Assembly: GCF_000429105.1 (NCBI RefSeq)
Contig: NZ_KE386848.1
Span: forward strand, 494,434 to 558,433
Reading direction: 5' to 3'
Length of the DNA: 64,000 bases
Source of the DNA: Schaalia suimastitidis DSM 15538
GTDB taxonomy: Bacteria > Actinomycetota > Actinomycetes > Actinomycetales > Actinomycetaceae
Positions 8,587-17,409 of this stretch are shown here, piece after piece (position 1 is the first letter of the stretch; the number at the start of each line of letters is the position of its first letter). The translations under genes were made by a program, and so were the position numbers. The notes under the pieces were generated by a model. The model did no database searches and was not told the DNA's origin. It saw only the letters and a list, made by a program, of their open reading frames with translations.

Positions 8587-8877
8587 TTAGACCTCGGGGT
8601 GAAGGAAGGTAAGCTGCGAATGCGCCTCAATAATGATCTGTTCCAGGCGGTCATTAAACGGTTTCCCATACGGCATAGCAAGATGTGCTTCAAATGCTGC
8701 CTGGTCTTTATAGACTTCAAAGACGAAAAATGACGCAGGATTATCTGCCCGGCGATACACATCAAAAACAACGTTGCCAGGCTCGGTACGCACTTTTTGT
8801 GCAAGGTCAGCAATCATTTGCGCAACCTCATCCTCATAGCCGGCACGTGCAGTGAATGTGGCATATAGCGTCGTCAT
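8587..8877 (-). CDS. ABM-domain (antibiotic biosynthesis monooxygenase/YgiN-like) protein
   Basis: A 96-residue protein of the dimeric alpha-beta barrel superfamily, with the typical 'FFVFEVYKDQAAFEAH' segment around residues 50-65. Family members are quinol monooxygenases, autoinducer-2-related proteins or heme-degrading IsdG/MhuD enzymes. The IsdG heme-degradation residues (Asn7, Trp about 66, His about 76) are not present here (Thr7, no Trp), so a YgiN-like role is more likely than heme degradation. The start ATG has GAGGAG about 8 nt upstream. It precedes the ECF operon on the same strand, separated by about 100 nt holding the palindrome, and diverges from the reductase gene. Confidence 0.75.
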   Translation of the reverse strand: MTTLYATFTARAGYEDEVAQMIADLAQKVRTEPGNVVFDVYRRADNPASFFVFEVYKDQAAFEAHLAMPYGKPFNDRLEQIIIEAHSQLTFLHPEV

Positions 8878-9002
8878 CGCATTCGCTCCTCAGGTGTAGA
8901 TCGAGGCAGTGAGATATAGCTAATACTATGCTGGGCACTTACACAGCGTCTTCATAGACTTCTCAGTGTTTGCGCACAACTGCGTCAATTTCACTGATCG
9001 CT

Positions 9003-10391
9003 ATGACAGTTCTTCATTCTGAGCTCGCTTTTCCTGGACTTGGCACCCGTGCGATACGCGCAAAACACCGCACACTCCGGGCATCGCGTCCCCTCGGAAC
9101 TATCGCCGACCCCATGGTCACAGCCATATTTGCACTGGGTTTAGGCATCTCCCTTGGTCTGACCGCGATGTCGCTGATGCCATTTGAAGCACATACGACA
9201 AGCGTGATCTACGCCGTTCAAGCAGTGGCAGCGGTGACAGGCACCTATCTCACCTTGGTTCTTCTCCTTCTGATCGCCCGCATCCCTATCCTTGACCGCA
9301 CCCTTGGTCATGATGGCGTCGTTCGCGCACATAAGACACTTGGGCCGTGGGCCGTGTGGCTCATCGCGCTTCATGTGCTGCTGGTTGTGCCACTACCTGT
9401 GGTTGGCGCCCAGTGGCCCGCACAGATGTGGCAGCTTGTGACCTCCGATATTTGGGTCGCTTTGGCAGCTCTAGGCACCCTACTATTGCTCGCCGTTGGT
9501 ATCAGCTCATGGAGGCGTCTGCGCAGCCGCATCGCACGCAGCACATGGTGGAGTATCCATCTCTACGCCTACGTTGCAATCGCCCTCGCCTTCGGGCACC
9601 AAATCCTCAGCGGCGGACCGTTTACCTCCGGCTGGGCTCGCCTGTGGTGGATGAGCCTCTACGTCATCGTCTTCACCAGCATCCTTACCTGGCGTGTAAT
9701 CGTGCCAGCGGTACGCAACCACCAGATGCAGCTCCGCGTCCACGCTGTTGTGCAAGAAAGTACTGACACGTCATCGGTGTGGATCAGCGGACATGGGATC
9801 AACCGCCTCGGCGCGCAGGCAGGACAGTTCATCACTGTTCGTTTTTGGGAAAAAGGCCTGTTCTGGGAAGGTCATCCTTACTCACTATCAGCTCCTCCGC
9901 GCCCAGACATGCTGCGCATCACCGTGAAAGCGCTGGGCGATGCCTCCAGTGCCACCCAAAGTATCCAGCCTGGTACGCGTGTCTTTATTGAAGGTCCACA
10001 CGGCATTATGACCGCGCGCGCACAACGCCACTCACATGCACTCCTCATCGCAGGCGGCGTCGGCATCGCCCCTATGCGTGCCCTTGCCGAATCGCTTGCG
10101 GCGAATCACTACGTTGACCTCGTTGTGCGTTCGCGAACCTGGGACGACCTGGCACTGAGAGAGGAACTACGTCAACTCAGCGAATCACCCACTGTCACCG
10201 TTCACTTCCTCATTGGAAGTCGCCAACAGCACCCTATGAATGCAGAACTCATCAACCCGCTCGTGTCGCATTTTGACGGTTCAGATATCTACGCCTGTGG
10301 GCCCCGTTCCATGATGGATGACGTCATTGACGCCACAAGGCGCCTGAAAATACCCCGCGAACGCGTTCACATTGACTCATTCGATATGTAA
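9003..10391 (+). CDS. Ferric-reductase-like transmembrane flavocytochrome
   Basis: About 462 residues: an N-terminal membrane domain with paired heme-ligand-type histidines (RAHKTLGPW, LIALHVLL, WWSIHLYAY, AFGHQI), followed by an FAD-binding domain (HPYSLSAPP motif, residues about 293-301) and a NAD(P)H-binding domain (GGVGIAPM and a terminal CGP). It should take electrons from cytoplasmic NAD(P)H across the membrane. It leads an operon with a secreted FMN-binding protein and ApbE, which indicates transfer to an extracytoplasmic flavoprotein, and perhaps ferric iron reduction. The start is uncertain: ATG 9003 has no clear ribosome site, and a TTG at 8970 in the same frame is possible; a leaderless message would fit either. 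Confidence 0.82.
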   Translation: MTVLHSELAFPGLGTRAIRAKHRTLRASRPLGTIADPMVTAIFALGLGISLGLTAMSLMPFEAHTTSVIYAVQAVAAVTGTYLTLVLLLLIARIPILDRTLGHDGVVRAHKTLGPWAVWLIALHVLLVVPLPVVGAQWPAQMWQLVTSDIWVALAALGTLLLLAVGISSWRRLRSRIARSTWWSIHLYAYVAIALAFGHQILSGGPFTSGWARLWWMSLYVIVFTSILTWRVIVPAVRNHQMQLRVHAVVQESTDTSSVWISGHGINRLGAQAGQFITVRFWEKGLFWEGHPYSLSAPPRPDMLRITVKALGDASSATQSIQPGTRVFIEGPHGIMTARAQRHSHALLIAGGVGIAPMRALAESLAANHYVDLVVRSRTWDDLALREELRQLSESPTVTVHFLIGSRQQHPMNAELINPLVSHFDGSDIYACGPRSMMDDVIDATRRLKIPRERVHIDSFDM

Positions 10392-10400
10392 GGAAAACTA

Positions 10401-10952
10401 ATGACTACACCACGCCCTACTGTACGCGCCATCGCCGCAACCACCGCTGTTCTTGGTGGTATCGGAGCAGTCATTGCGCTGAGTCCAATTGGCCAAAATA
10501 TTGCCGCCGCTGAGCAACAAACATCATCGACACAAACAACGTCCACCACCGATGCTGAGACGACAACATCGACACAGACAACGACCAGCAGCGCCGACGA
10601 CACGACGACCGCCAGCACTGCTACAACGGACACGTCAACAACAACTCAAAGCGCAACTGAAGCAACGGCCTCGTCAAGCGACGGCACGTGGGAAGGTTCT
10701 GTCTATCAGACCCCTTACGGACCCATGCAGGTGTCCGCCACCATCAGCGGCGGCACGATCACCGCTATCGATTGGCTACAGCTTCCTTCTGACAACCATT
10801 CGCAACGCATTAATAACACGGCTGCACCTCGCCTAGTGGAGAGCGCACTTGCCGCTCAAAGCGCCGATGTCGACAGCGTTTCAGGCGCCTCGTATACCTC
10901 TGCCGCCTTTAAATCTTCACTACAGGCGGCCCTGGCACAGGCTGGCCTATGA
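10401..10952 (+). CDS. Secreted FMN-binding domain protein (ApbE flavinylation substrate)
   Basis: A 183-residue protein with an N-terminal hydrophobic segment (residues about 9-33) that serves as signal or anchor, a Thr/Ser/Gln-rich linker of about 60 residues, and an FMN_bind domain (about 95-183). The flavin attachment motif reads D-S-V-S-G-A-S-Y-T-S, where most relatives (for example NqrC) have SGAT; here the acceptor would be Ser rather than Thr. AAGGAAA lies just upstream of the ATG, 9 nt after the reductase stop. It is expected to carry covalently bound FMN outside the membrane and pass electrons from the flavocytochrome to an external acceptor. Confidence 0.85.
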   Translation: MTTPRPTVRAIAATTAVLGGIGAVIALSPIGQNIAAAEQQTSSTQTTSTTDAETTTSTQTTTSSADDTTTASTATTDTSTTTQSATEATASSSDGTWEGSVYQTPYGPMQVSATISGGTITAIDWLQLPSDNHSQRINNTAAPRLVESALAAQSADVDSVSGASYTSAAFKSSLQAALAQAGL

Positions 10953-11791
10953 GTAGAGCACCATTGATTCGCCGCGAAATTGAGGCATGGGGAACAATTA
11001 TTACTATCGACGTACCTGCCAACGGAGACGTTTGCGAACGTGAAAAACTTCTTGACGAGGCGCTTCCAGCCTTAGTTGCGCAAACGGAGGATATCGACCG
11101 GGCACTATCGCCTTATCGGGCTGAGTCTCCAGTATCAGCTCTACGGAGGGGCGCCATCACGGAACGGGATTTAGAGCCTTTCGGTGACGATGGGGATATG
11201 CTGGCAGATGTCATTGAACAGTGTCGGCAGTTGCGACACTTGACCGATGGAGCTTTTGACCCGTGGACAGCTCCGGGCGGTTTTGACCCGTGTGGCTACG
11301 TCAAAGGCTGGGGCGCACAACAGCTCGCTGATCTTGCGTGGTCACGAGGATTATCTGATGTATGCGTCAATGCTGCAGGCGATATTGCGACACGAGGCAG
11401 ACCAGCATCGGGTCGCGTATGGTGCGCAGGCATCGCTCACCCTGAGCAGCCACAGGAGCTGTGTGCAGTCGTTGACACGACACCTGTTGAAGATATTGAC
11501 ATCTTGCGTGGGGCAGTGGCCACATCAGGGTTTTCTCAGCAGACGGGACACGTCTCCACCGATTCACGAGGCGGTGCAGCGCCTCGTGCCACACAAGCCA
11601 CCGTGGTGGGCCCCGACGCAGGTATTGCCGATGCGATGGCCACCGCACTGCTGATTGACGGCACCGAGGGCGCGAGGTGGTTCAATGCCTTTGCTGACAG
11701 CGACCTTACTATTGGGCGTAGTCGCAGCCGGTGGGGTGCGATCGTCATAGAAAACGGCAAGTTGTGGCGTATGGGTGGCCTCGCACACTAA
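10949..11791 (+). CDS. apbE: FAD:protein FMN transferase
   Basis: This 280-residue ApbE-family enzyme attaches FMN from FAD to Ser/Thr of target proteins. Recognisable features are TDGAFDP and FDPCGYVKGW (about residues 99-125), NAAGDIATRG (about 146), AVATSG (about 195) and the Mg-binding ADAMATALLI near residue 232. The family's usual 'HIxDPxTG' is degenerate here (HVSTDSRGG). The ATG overlaps the stop of the FMN-binding protein (ATGA), so enzyme and presumed substrate are co-translated. No lipobox or signal peptide is seen, so it probably acts in the cytoplasm or on the nascent protein, unlike lipoprotein ApbEs. Confidence 0.85.
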   Translation: MSRAPLIRREIEAWGTIITIDVPANGDVCEREKLLDEALPALVAQTEDIDRALSPYRAESPVSALRRGAITERDLEPFGDDGDMLADVIEQCRQLRHLTDGAFDPWTAPGGFDPCGYVKGWGAQQLADLAWSRGLSDVCVNAAGDIATRGRPASGRVWCAGIAHPEQPQELCAVVDTTPVEDIDILRGAVATSGFSQQTGHVSTDSRGGAAPRATQATVVGPDAGIADAMATALLIDGTEGARWFNAFADSDLTIGRSRSRWGAIVIENGKLWRMGGLAH

Positions 11792-11855
11792 TCCATCGCA
11801 TCACCGATAGCATCGGCACAATAGCAGTCGTCGCCTGCGCTCGGTCCTAAGTAGC

Positions 11856-11888
11856 GTGAACCTCTTCGCGCTGCGGTGCAGCGTTCAC
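11856..11888. other. Inverted repeat in the apbE-der convergent gap
   Basis: The 246-nt region between the convergent apbE and der genes holds a hairpin: an inner 6-bp stem CGCTGC/GCAGCG with loop GGT and an outer 5-bp stem GTGAA/TTCAC, separated by an 8-nt one-sided bulge. A related AGCGTGAAC element recurs near 11989. There is no U-run, so a rho-independent terminator is not convincing. Nothing else is visible in this gap. Confidence 0.3.
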
Positions 11889-12037
11889 CCATTCGCAGTG
11901 CTACACAAGGTCCATCGGTTCGCCGCGCTGCACGGCTGTGGCGGGTTAACACACGCTGTGCGCCTTTATGCTCTTGGCAAGCCGTTGCAGCGTGAACCCG
12001 TTCGTTGTGCCACGCATCATTCGTGGCGATGGCGTTG

Positions 12038-13531
12038 TTAGCGGCGACGACGTTCCCGGACGCGAACCGAGATCTGAATAGGGGAGCCGATAAACCCAAA
12101 GTCTTCACGCAAACGACGCTCAATAAAACGACGGTAGGCCGGATCGAGGAATCCAGTCGTGAACAGGACGAAGCGTGGGGGTTTAGACGATACCTGTGTA
12201 CCAAATAGGATGCGCGGCTGTTTTCCTCCGCGAAGAGGGTGCGGATGTGCGGCAACAAGCTGGCCAAGGAAAGCGTTCAGACGCCCTGTGGCGATGCGTG
12301 TCTGCCACCCTTGAAGCGCGGCATCAAGGGCGCGGGTAATACGGTTCGTATGCCACGAGGTTTTCGCCGAAAGATTGATGCGCGGTGCCCACTGGACCTG
12401 GACGAGTTCACGTTCAAGTTCGGCTTTGAGTGCACGTTGGCGGTCTTCATCAACAAGATCCCATTTGTTGTTGACAATAACTAGTGCACGACCTGCATCG
12501 ACGACCTGCTGCACAACACGCACATCCTGTTCGGTCAGCGGCACTGAACCGTCGAAGAGGACCAGGGCGACCTCGGCTTTTTCCAGTGCCGCCTGGGTGC
12601 GAATCGATGCGTAATAGTCCGCGCCGGTAGTGCGGTGCATTTTCCGCCGAATGCCAGCGGTATCAACGAACCACCAGTCACGCCCATCCAAGTGAATGAA
12701 TTCATCGACCGGGTCACGTGTCGTTCCAGCAAGTTCGTTGACCACGACGCGCTCTGAACCTGCCAGTGCATTGAGAAGTGACGACTTACCAACATTGGGG
12801 CGACCGATGAGCGCCACACGACGCGGCCCACCTTCCGGAACTGCCTGTGCAACCGCTGATTCAGTTGGCAATACGTCCATCACTGCCTCAAGCAGGTCAC
12901 CGGTTCCGCGCCCGTGAAGTGCTGAGATGGGGTATGGCTCACCCATGCCGAGGGACCAAAGATAGGCCGCATCGGCCTCTTGCATGGCCGAGTCAACTTT
13001 ATTGGCTGCCAAGATCACAGGTTTGCCTTTGCGTCGGAGCATCTGCACGACCCGCTCGTCAGTATCAGTGACACCTACGGTGACATCCAAAACCAGAATC
13101 ACCGCATCAGCGAGGTCGACAGCCACCTCAGCCTGCTGCGCAACAGAGCGGTCGAGCCCTTCAACATCAACTTCCCAACCTCCGGTATCCACAACCGTGA
13201 AGTCACGACCGGCCCATTCGGCGGGGTAGGACACGCGGTCACGGGTAACGCCTGGCGTGTCTTGGACGACGGCTTCTCGTCTGCCGAGGATACGGTTCAC
13301 CAACGTGGATTTGCCGACGTTAGGGCGACCCACGATGGCCAAGACTGGCAGGCCTGCTGTGATATCAGAATCGACCTGAGAAGCGAAGTCGCCATCGAGC
13401 AGCGCCAGGTCTTCTTCGTCGAGTTCGAATTGTTCGAGGCTGGCACGCATCGCGCGTGCGCGCGTTTCAATATCCGCCTCACTCAATTCCGGCATCGCTT
13501 CGAATGGCATATTTTCGTCAAATTCAGTCAC
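12038..13531 (-). CDS. der: Ribosome-assembly GTPase Der (EngA)
   Basis: 497 residues with two tandem GTPase domains, each starting with GRPNVGKS (about residues 68 and 228), each followed by a switch-I Thr, DTGG/DTAG (G3) and NKVD/NKWD (G4), then a KH-like C-terminal domain. Der is essential for 50S subunit maturation. The N-terminal extension of about 60 acidic residues before the first G domain is common in actinobacterial Der. In many relatives cmk precedes der; here the gene upstream (sucrose hydrolase) diverges and no cmk is seen. The annotated GTG start lacks a clear ribosome site, and ATG codons 7 and 12 residues further in are alternatives. Confidence 0.93.
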   Translation of the reverse strand: MTEFDENMPFEAMPELSEADIETRARAMRASLEQFELDEEDLALLDGDFASQVDSDITAGLPVLAIVGRPNVGKSTLVNRILGRREAVVQDTPGVTRDRVSYPAEWAGRDFTVVDTGGWEVDVEGLDRSVAQQAEVAVDLADAVILVLDVTVGVTDTDERVVQMLRRKGKPVILAANKVDSAMQEADAAYLWSLGMGEPYPISALHGRGTGDLLEAVMDVLPTESAVAQAVPEGGPRRVALIGRPNVGKSSLLNALAGSERVVVNELAGTTRDPVDEFIHLDGRDWWFVDTAGIRRKMHRTTGADYYASIRTQAALEKAEVALVLFDGSVPLTEQDVRVVQQVVDAGRALVIVNNKWDLVDEDRQRALKAELERELVQVQWAPRINLSAKTSWHTNRITRALDAALQGWQTRIATGRLNAFLGQLVAAHPHPLRGGKQPRILFGTQVSSKPPRFVLFTTGFLDPAYRRFIERRLREDFGFIGSPIQISVRVRERRRR

Positions 13532-13661
13532 TTGACGATTCTACGCTGCTTGACAGCGCGCTGCGCCCTGCACAATATGACCCACCGTCCATTGCCTATA
13601 GTGACTATTTTTACCAGAGGCGCTGTCTGCGCCATGCGGCTTGTCGTCACACTCCAGGCTA

Positions 13662-13689
13662 TTGCTCAATATTGATGTGGCGAACCTAT
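13662..13689 (+). promoter_or_regulatory. Candidate scrB promoter
   Basis: TTGCTC at 13662-13667 and a weak -10 ACCTAT at 13684-13689, spaced 16 bp, lie immediately upstream of the 13689-13704 palindrome, about 50 nt before the scrB start. The arrangement mirrors the PTS gene promoter. Confidence 0.4.
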
Positions 13690-13704
13690 GTCAATCGAAT
13701 GGCA
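13689..13704. promoter_or_regulatory. LacI-family operator upstream of scrB
   Basis: TGTCAATCGAATGGCA is a 16-bp near-palindrome with a central CG, the form bound by LacI/GalR repressors. It differs at one position from the site at 15260-15275 before the PTS gene. The LacI-type gene at 17410-18444 is the obvious candidate regulator. It overlaps the end of the -10 region, so binding should repress transcription. Confidence 0.7.
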
Positions 13705-13739
13705 TTCCTGCTAGCGTGGGGGTCGTGGATATTGATCTC

Positions 13740-15206
13740 ATGAAAGCTGCCGCCGACGCTGTTGCAGCTTCCCGCGCAACCGATGATGCTGACTACCCGC
13801 TATTCCACGTCGCCCCACCTGTAGGCCGACTTAATGACCCCAACGGTCTCATCACAGATGGCGACACCTATCACGCCTTCTTCCAATACACGCCCAACCA
13901 TCCCCAGCGCCTCGTCTATTGGGGGCATGCTCGTTCACGCGACCTCACACGTTGGGAATATCTCGATCCCGCTATCGTCCCCGATAGTCGCTACGACCGT
14001 AACGGCGCCTATTCCGGTACTGCCTTTGCTGGTGAGGACGGCTACGAGCTGTGGTACACGGGCAACTATAAGGACCCAGAAACGGGCGAGAGGGAAGCGA
14101 CCCAGTGCCTTGTGACCAGTCCTGACCTTGTCACCTTCACTAAAGATGCGGCCAACCCCATTGTTGAACGCCAACCAGATGGCTACACTGCTCATTTCCG
14201 TGACCCACAGGTGTGGCGTGACACGACAGATAATCCTCACCACCCTGATGGTGCGTACCGGATGCTGCTGGGGGTACAACGTGAGGACGAAACAGGTGCC
14301 GCCCTTTTGTACCGTTCCCATGATCGCCGCACGTGGACCGTGGAAGGTGAGGTCACATTCCCAGACACCGACGTTTTCACCACATTTGGGTACATGTGGG
14401 AATGCCCTAACCTTTTGCGCCTGCGCGATGAGGTCACAGGTGATGACCGTGACGTGCTAATCTTCTGCCCGCAAGGCATTCACCCCAACAGGGAAGGTTT
14501 TGAAAATATCTTCCCGTGTATCTATGTGGTCGGCGAACTGCGCGGCACTCAATTCGTTGGCACCAAAGGTCACTACGAGGAGGTTGACCGCGGTTTCGAG
14601 TTCTACGCGCCTCAAATCTTCGCACGTGGACACGGCGATGAACGAGGCGAACAACCGCTACTCATGGGGTGGGCTGGTAACGCCGGTGAAGATGACCAAC
14701 CGTCAATCGCAACGGGGAACTGGGTCCATTGCCTCACAGTGGCACGCGAATTATCGCTGCGTGACGGGCGGCTCTATCAGCGTCCTCGTCTTGACGGACT
14801 ACCTACTACGGTTGCCGTCGAACAGGGAATGACGACCACCTCGTGCGCATTGAGTGCATTAGAGAATTCGCGGTCGTGGCGCCTCATACTTGAACTTTCG
14901 GATACTGCAGCATGGGAAATTGTTGTGGGCCGTCAGCTGCGGATTACCTATGACAGGGGTGTCCTTACCGTCGACCGGTCCACCAGTCGATACCCTCACG
15001 GTGAGACTCGACACATTACGCTGCCTCAAGGCTCTCATCAACAGGTGGAGATCCTGCATGACCGCTCCATCACCGAGATGTATTTCGGTGGGGGAGTACT
15101 GGCATTTACCTGCAGGTCCTTCCTGGATGCTGATAGCACTGGGGTGACATTGACAGCTCCTGAACCACTCACCCTTAAGACTGTTGAGATCGCCCGCGCT
15201 GACTAA
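13740..15206 (+). CDS. scrB: Sucrose(-6-phosphate) hydrolase, GH32
   Basis: A 488-residue GH32 enzyme cleaving sucrose-6-phosphate made by the PTS into glucose-6-phosphate and fructose. The catalytic residues are all visible: RLNDPNG (nucleophile Asp, about residue 33), FRDP (transition-state stabiliser, about 156) and WECPNL (acid/base Glu, about 220). The C-terminal beta-sandwich follows. The ORF is open 33 codons further upstream, but that would start inside the operator/promoter; ATG 13740 gives the usual length. A GTG at 13725 is an alternative. No signal peptide, so cytoplasmic, which suits a PTS-fed pathway. Exact preference (sucrose-6-P, sucrose or short fructans) cannot be read from sequence. 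Confidence 0.88.
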   Translation: MKAAADAVAASRATDDADYPLFHVAPPVGRLNDPNGLITDGDTYHAFFQYTPNHPQRLVYWGHARSRDLTRWEYLDPAIVPDSRYDRNGAYSGTAFAGEDGYELWYTGNYKDPETGEREATQCLVTSPDLVTFTKDAANPIVERQPDGYTAHFRDPQVWRDTTDNPHHPDGAYRMLLGVQREDETGAALLYRSHDRRTWTVEGEVTFPDTDVFTTFGYMWECPNLLRLRDEVTGDDRDVLIFCPQGIHPNREGFENIFPCIYVVGELRGTQFVGTKGHYEEVDRGFEFYAPQIFARGHGDERGEQPLLMGWAGNAGEDDQPSIATGNWVHCLTVARELSLRDGRLYQRPRLDGLPTTVAVEQGMTTTSCALSALENSRSWRLILELSDTAAWEIVVGRQLRITYDRGVLTVDRSTSRYPHGETRHITLPQGSHQQVEILHDRSITEMYFGGGVLAFTCRSFLDADSTGVTLTAPEPLTLKTVEIARAD

Positions 15207-15230
15207 CACCCAGCATGGGAGCAAGGCCCC

Positions 15231-15260
15231 TTGTAACAAACGTACGTCACAGCCTAGTAT
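15231..15260 (+). promoter_or_regulatory. Promoter of the sucrose PTS gene
   Basis: TTGTAA (15231-15236) and TAGTAT (15255-15260) are spaced 18 bp and are directly followed by the operator palindrome, placing the repressor site over the transcription start. The leader to the ATG is about 75 nt. Confidence 0.6.
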
Positions 15261-15275
15261 GTCAATCGATTGGCA
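15260..15275. promoter_or_regulatory. LacI-family operator upstream of the PTS gene
   Basis: TGTCAATCGATTGGCA is palindromic except for the T/G pair next to the outer positions, with CG at the centre. It matches the scrB site in 15 of 16 positions. It overlaps the last -10 base and the presumed +1. Confidence 0.75.
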
Positions 15276-15343
15276 CATGGTGGTGACATAGTGCCCTACC
15301 GATAACCCAATCACCCCCTCATACAGTGGAAGGACCCCTGTTT

Positions 15344-17317
15344 ATGGAGCACAAGAGCGTCGCCTCCGACGTAGTTGCTGCCGTGGGCGGAACCGACAAT
15401 ATTTCCGCCGCTGCACACTGCGCAACCCGCCTCCGCCTCGTCATTGCTGACCAGAGCAAAATCGACCAGGCCGCCCTCGACAACCATCCCGACATCAAAG
15501 GCACATTTGCCGCTGGCGGCATGTACCAAATCATTGTCGGCCCCGGTGACGTCGATATCGTCTACCGCCACATGGTCGCCGACCACGGTGTGCGCGAAGT
15601 AAGCAAAGACGAAGCCAAAGCTGAAGCTGATAAGAGCGGCAATCTGTTCAGCCGCTTTATCAAGATGATCGCCGATATCTTCGTGCCCATCCTGCCAGCA
15701 CTGGTCGCAGGTGGCCTCATGATGGCCATCAACAACGTGCTTACCGCCGAAGGTCTGTTTGGCGAACAGAGCGTTGTGGGCATGTACCCGGCTGTCAGCG
15801 ACTACGCCAGCCTCATCAATATGATCTCGGCGGCAGCATTCGCCGCCCTACCAGTCCTGGTTGGTTTCTCTGCCGCCAAGCGTTTCGGTGGCAATGTCTA
15901 CCTTGGTGCAGCCCTTGGTGCAGCAATGATTTCGTCGGACCTGCTCAACGCATGGAATACCGGCGCAGCATTGGCTGGTACCGAAGATGTCACCGTCGAA
16001 TACTGGCACCTCTTTGGTATGCAGGTCGCCAAGATCGGCTACCAAGCACAGGTAATCCCCACACTGGCCGTGACCTGGGTGATGTGCCTCATTGAGAAGC
16101 AACTGCACAAACGCCTCTCCGGCACCGCAGACTTCCTGTTGACGCCGCTGATTACCCTCCTTGTTACCGGCTTCCTTGCCTTCATCCTCATCGGCCCTAT
16201 CACACGTACACTGGCTGAATACCTCACCTACGGCATTTCATGGGGTTACGACAACCTTGGTGTCATCGGCGGTCTGCTCTTCGGTCTGGTATACAGCCCG
16301 ATCGTTGTTACCGGCCTGCACCAGTCCTTCCCTGCAATTGAAATTCCGCTCATTGCTAATATCGCTGAAACCGGTGGTGACTTCATCTTCCCGATCGCCT
16401 CGATGGCAAACGTCGCTCAGGGCGCGGCAGCACTTGCGATCTTCTTCAAGGCGCGTGACGCCAAACTCAAGGGTATCGCTGGTGCTGGTGGCGCCTCGGC
16501 AGTCTTCGGTATTACCGAACCTGCCATCTTCGGTGTCAACCTGCGTCTGCGTTGGCCATTCTTTATCGCTATGGGCGCCTCCGCCATCGGTTCTGCCCTG
16601 GTTGCCCTTTTCGACGTCCGTGGTCAAGCACTGGGCGCTGCAGGTTTCGTCGGTTTCGTCTCCATCGTTCCTGAAGACATTCCGATCTACCTCGCACTTG
16701 AAGCCCTGGTCTTCGTCCTCGCATTTGGTACCACCTTGGCCTACGCCATGACCAAGGGCCGTGACTCCATCGCTGATAAGAGCATCCCAGCTGCCGACAC
16801 ACCCGAAACGGCTCCTGTTGCTGAAGCACCTGTTGTGGTCTCCGATGACTTCACCGTGACCGCACCGTTGGCAGGCACCGTTGTGTCACTGGACCAGGTC
16901 AAAGATCAGACTTTCGCCTCAGGGATGCTTGGCCCTGGCCTTGCAATTGAACCCGCAAATGGCACCGTTCGTGCGCCTTTCGATGGTGTCATCAAGGTGG
17001 CTTTCCCCACCGGTCACGCTTTCGGTGTGCTCTCCGATTCCGGTGTTGAGGTCCTCATCCACGTTGGTATGGACACTGTGAGCCTTGAGGGTCGCGGTTT
17101 CACTCCAAAGGTGGAAAAGGGACAGCGTGTTCGCCGTGGCGACGTGCTGGCTGAAGTTGACCTTGATGCTATTCGCGCGGCTGGATTGCCCACCGTCACC
17201 CCGGTAGTGGTCTCCAACCGTAAGAAGCTCGGCGGGCTTGATGTTCTGGTTGCTGACGGCACCGTGAACCATGGCGACACCCTGATGGTCGCTCAACCCA
17301 AGACTGTCAATGCGTAG
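15344..17317 (+). CDS. Sucrose-type PTS permease EIIBCA
   Basis: A 657-residue fusion. EIIB is at residues about 1-85 with the phosphorylated Cys in 'AAAHCATRLRL'; EIIC (about 100-470) is the membrane channel of the glucose/sucrose superfamily; EIIA (about 505-650) has its phospho-His in 'VLIHVGMDTV'. It imports and phosphorylates a sugar at the expense of PEP. Sucrose is inferred from the GH32 neighbour and shared operator. The start at ATG 15344 is supported by GGAAGGA about 10 nt upstream; a GTG 18 nt earlier lies inside that ribosome site. A fused EIIA means no separate crr is needed, although HPr and EI are not in this window. Confidence 0.9.
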   Translation: MEHKSVASDVVAAVGGTDNISAAAHCATRLRLVIADQSKIDQAALDNHPDIKGTFAAGGMYQIIVGPGDVDIVYRHMVADHGVREVSKDEAKAEADKSGNLFSRFIKMIADIFVPILPALVAGGLMMAINNVLTAEGLFGEQSVVGMYPAVSDYASLINMISAAAFAALPVLVGFSAAKRFGGNVYLGAALGAAMISSDLLNAWNTGAALAGTEDVTVEYWHLFGMQVAKIGYQAQVIPTLAVTWVMCLIEKQLHKRLSGTADFLLTPLITLLVTGFLAFILIGPITRTLAEYLTYGISWGYDNLGVIGGLLFGLVYSPIVVTGLHQSFPAIEIPLIANIAETGGDFIFPIASMANVAQGAAALAIFFKARDAKLKGIAGAGGASAVFGITEPAIFGVNLRLRWPFFIAMGASAIGSALVALFDVRGQALGAAGFVGFVSIVPEDIPIYLALEALVFVLAFGTTLAYAMTKGRDSIADKSIPAADTPETAPVAEAPVVVSDDFTVTAPLAGTVVSLDQVKDQTFASGMLGPGLAIEPANGTVRAPFDGVIKVAFPTGHAFGVLSDSGVEVLIHVGMDTVSLEGRGFTPKVEKGQRVRRGDVLAEVDLDAIRAAGLPTVTPVVVSNRKKLGGLDVLVADGTVNHGDTLMVAQPKTVNA

Positions 17318-17334
17318 TTGACATTTCGCCAATA

Positions 17335-17375
17335 GGTGGGTCCCGCAGCTCAAAGCTGCGGGACCCACCTTTATT
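17335..17375 (+). terminator. Strong rho-independent terminator after the PTS gene
   Basis: Left arm GGTGGGTCCCGCAGC (17335-17349), loop TCAAA, perfectly complementary right arm (17355-17369), followed by TTTATT. The stem is 15 bp without mismatch. On the opposite strand no U-run follows, so it works mainly for plus-strand transcripts. Confidence 0.92.
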
Positions 17376-17409
17376 GTTGTTCTAGGTTGATTGATGTTCT
17401 AGTGTCTCG

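Noticed and set aside
8587-8877. Heme-degrading monooxygenase (IsdG/MhuD) assignment for the ABM protein
   Set aside because: The Asn and Trp residues that these enzymes need are not at the expected positions; a general ABM/YgiN label is safer.
11792-12037. tRNA or small RNA in the apbE-der gap
   Set aside because: No cloverleaf, no CCA end and no promoter-terminator pair; only a loose inverted repeat.
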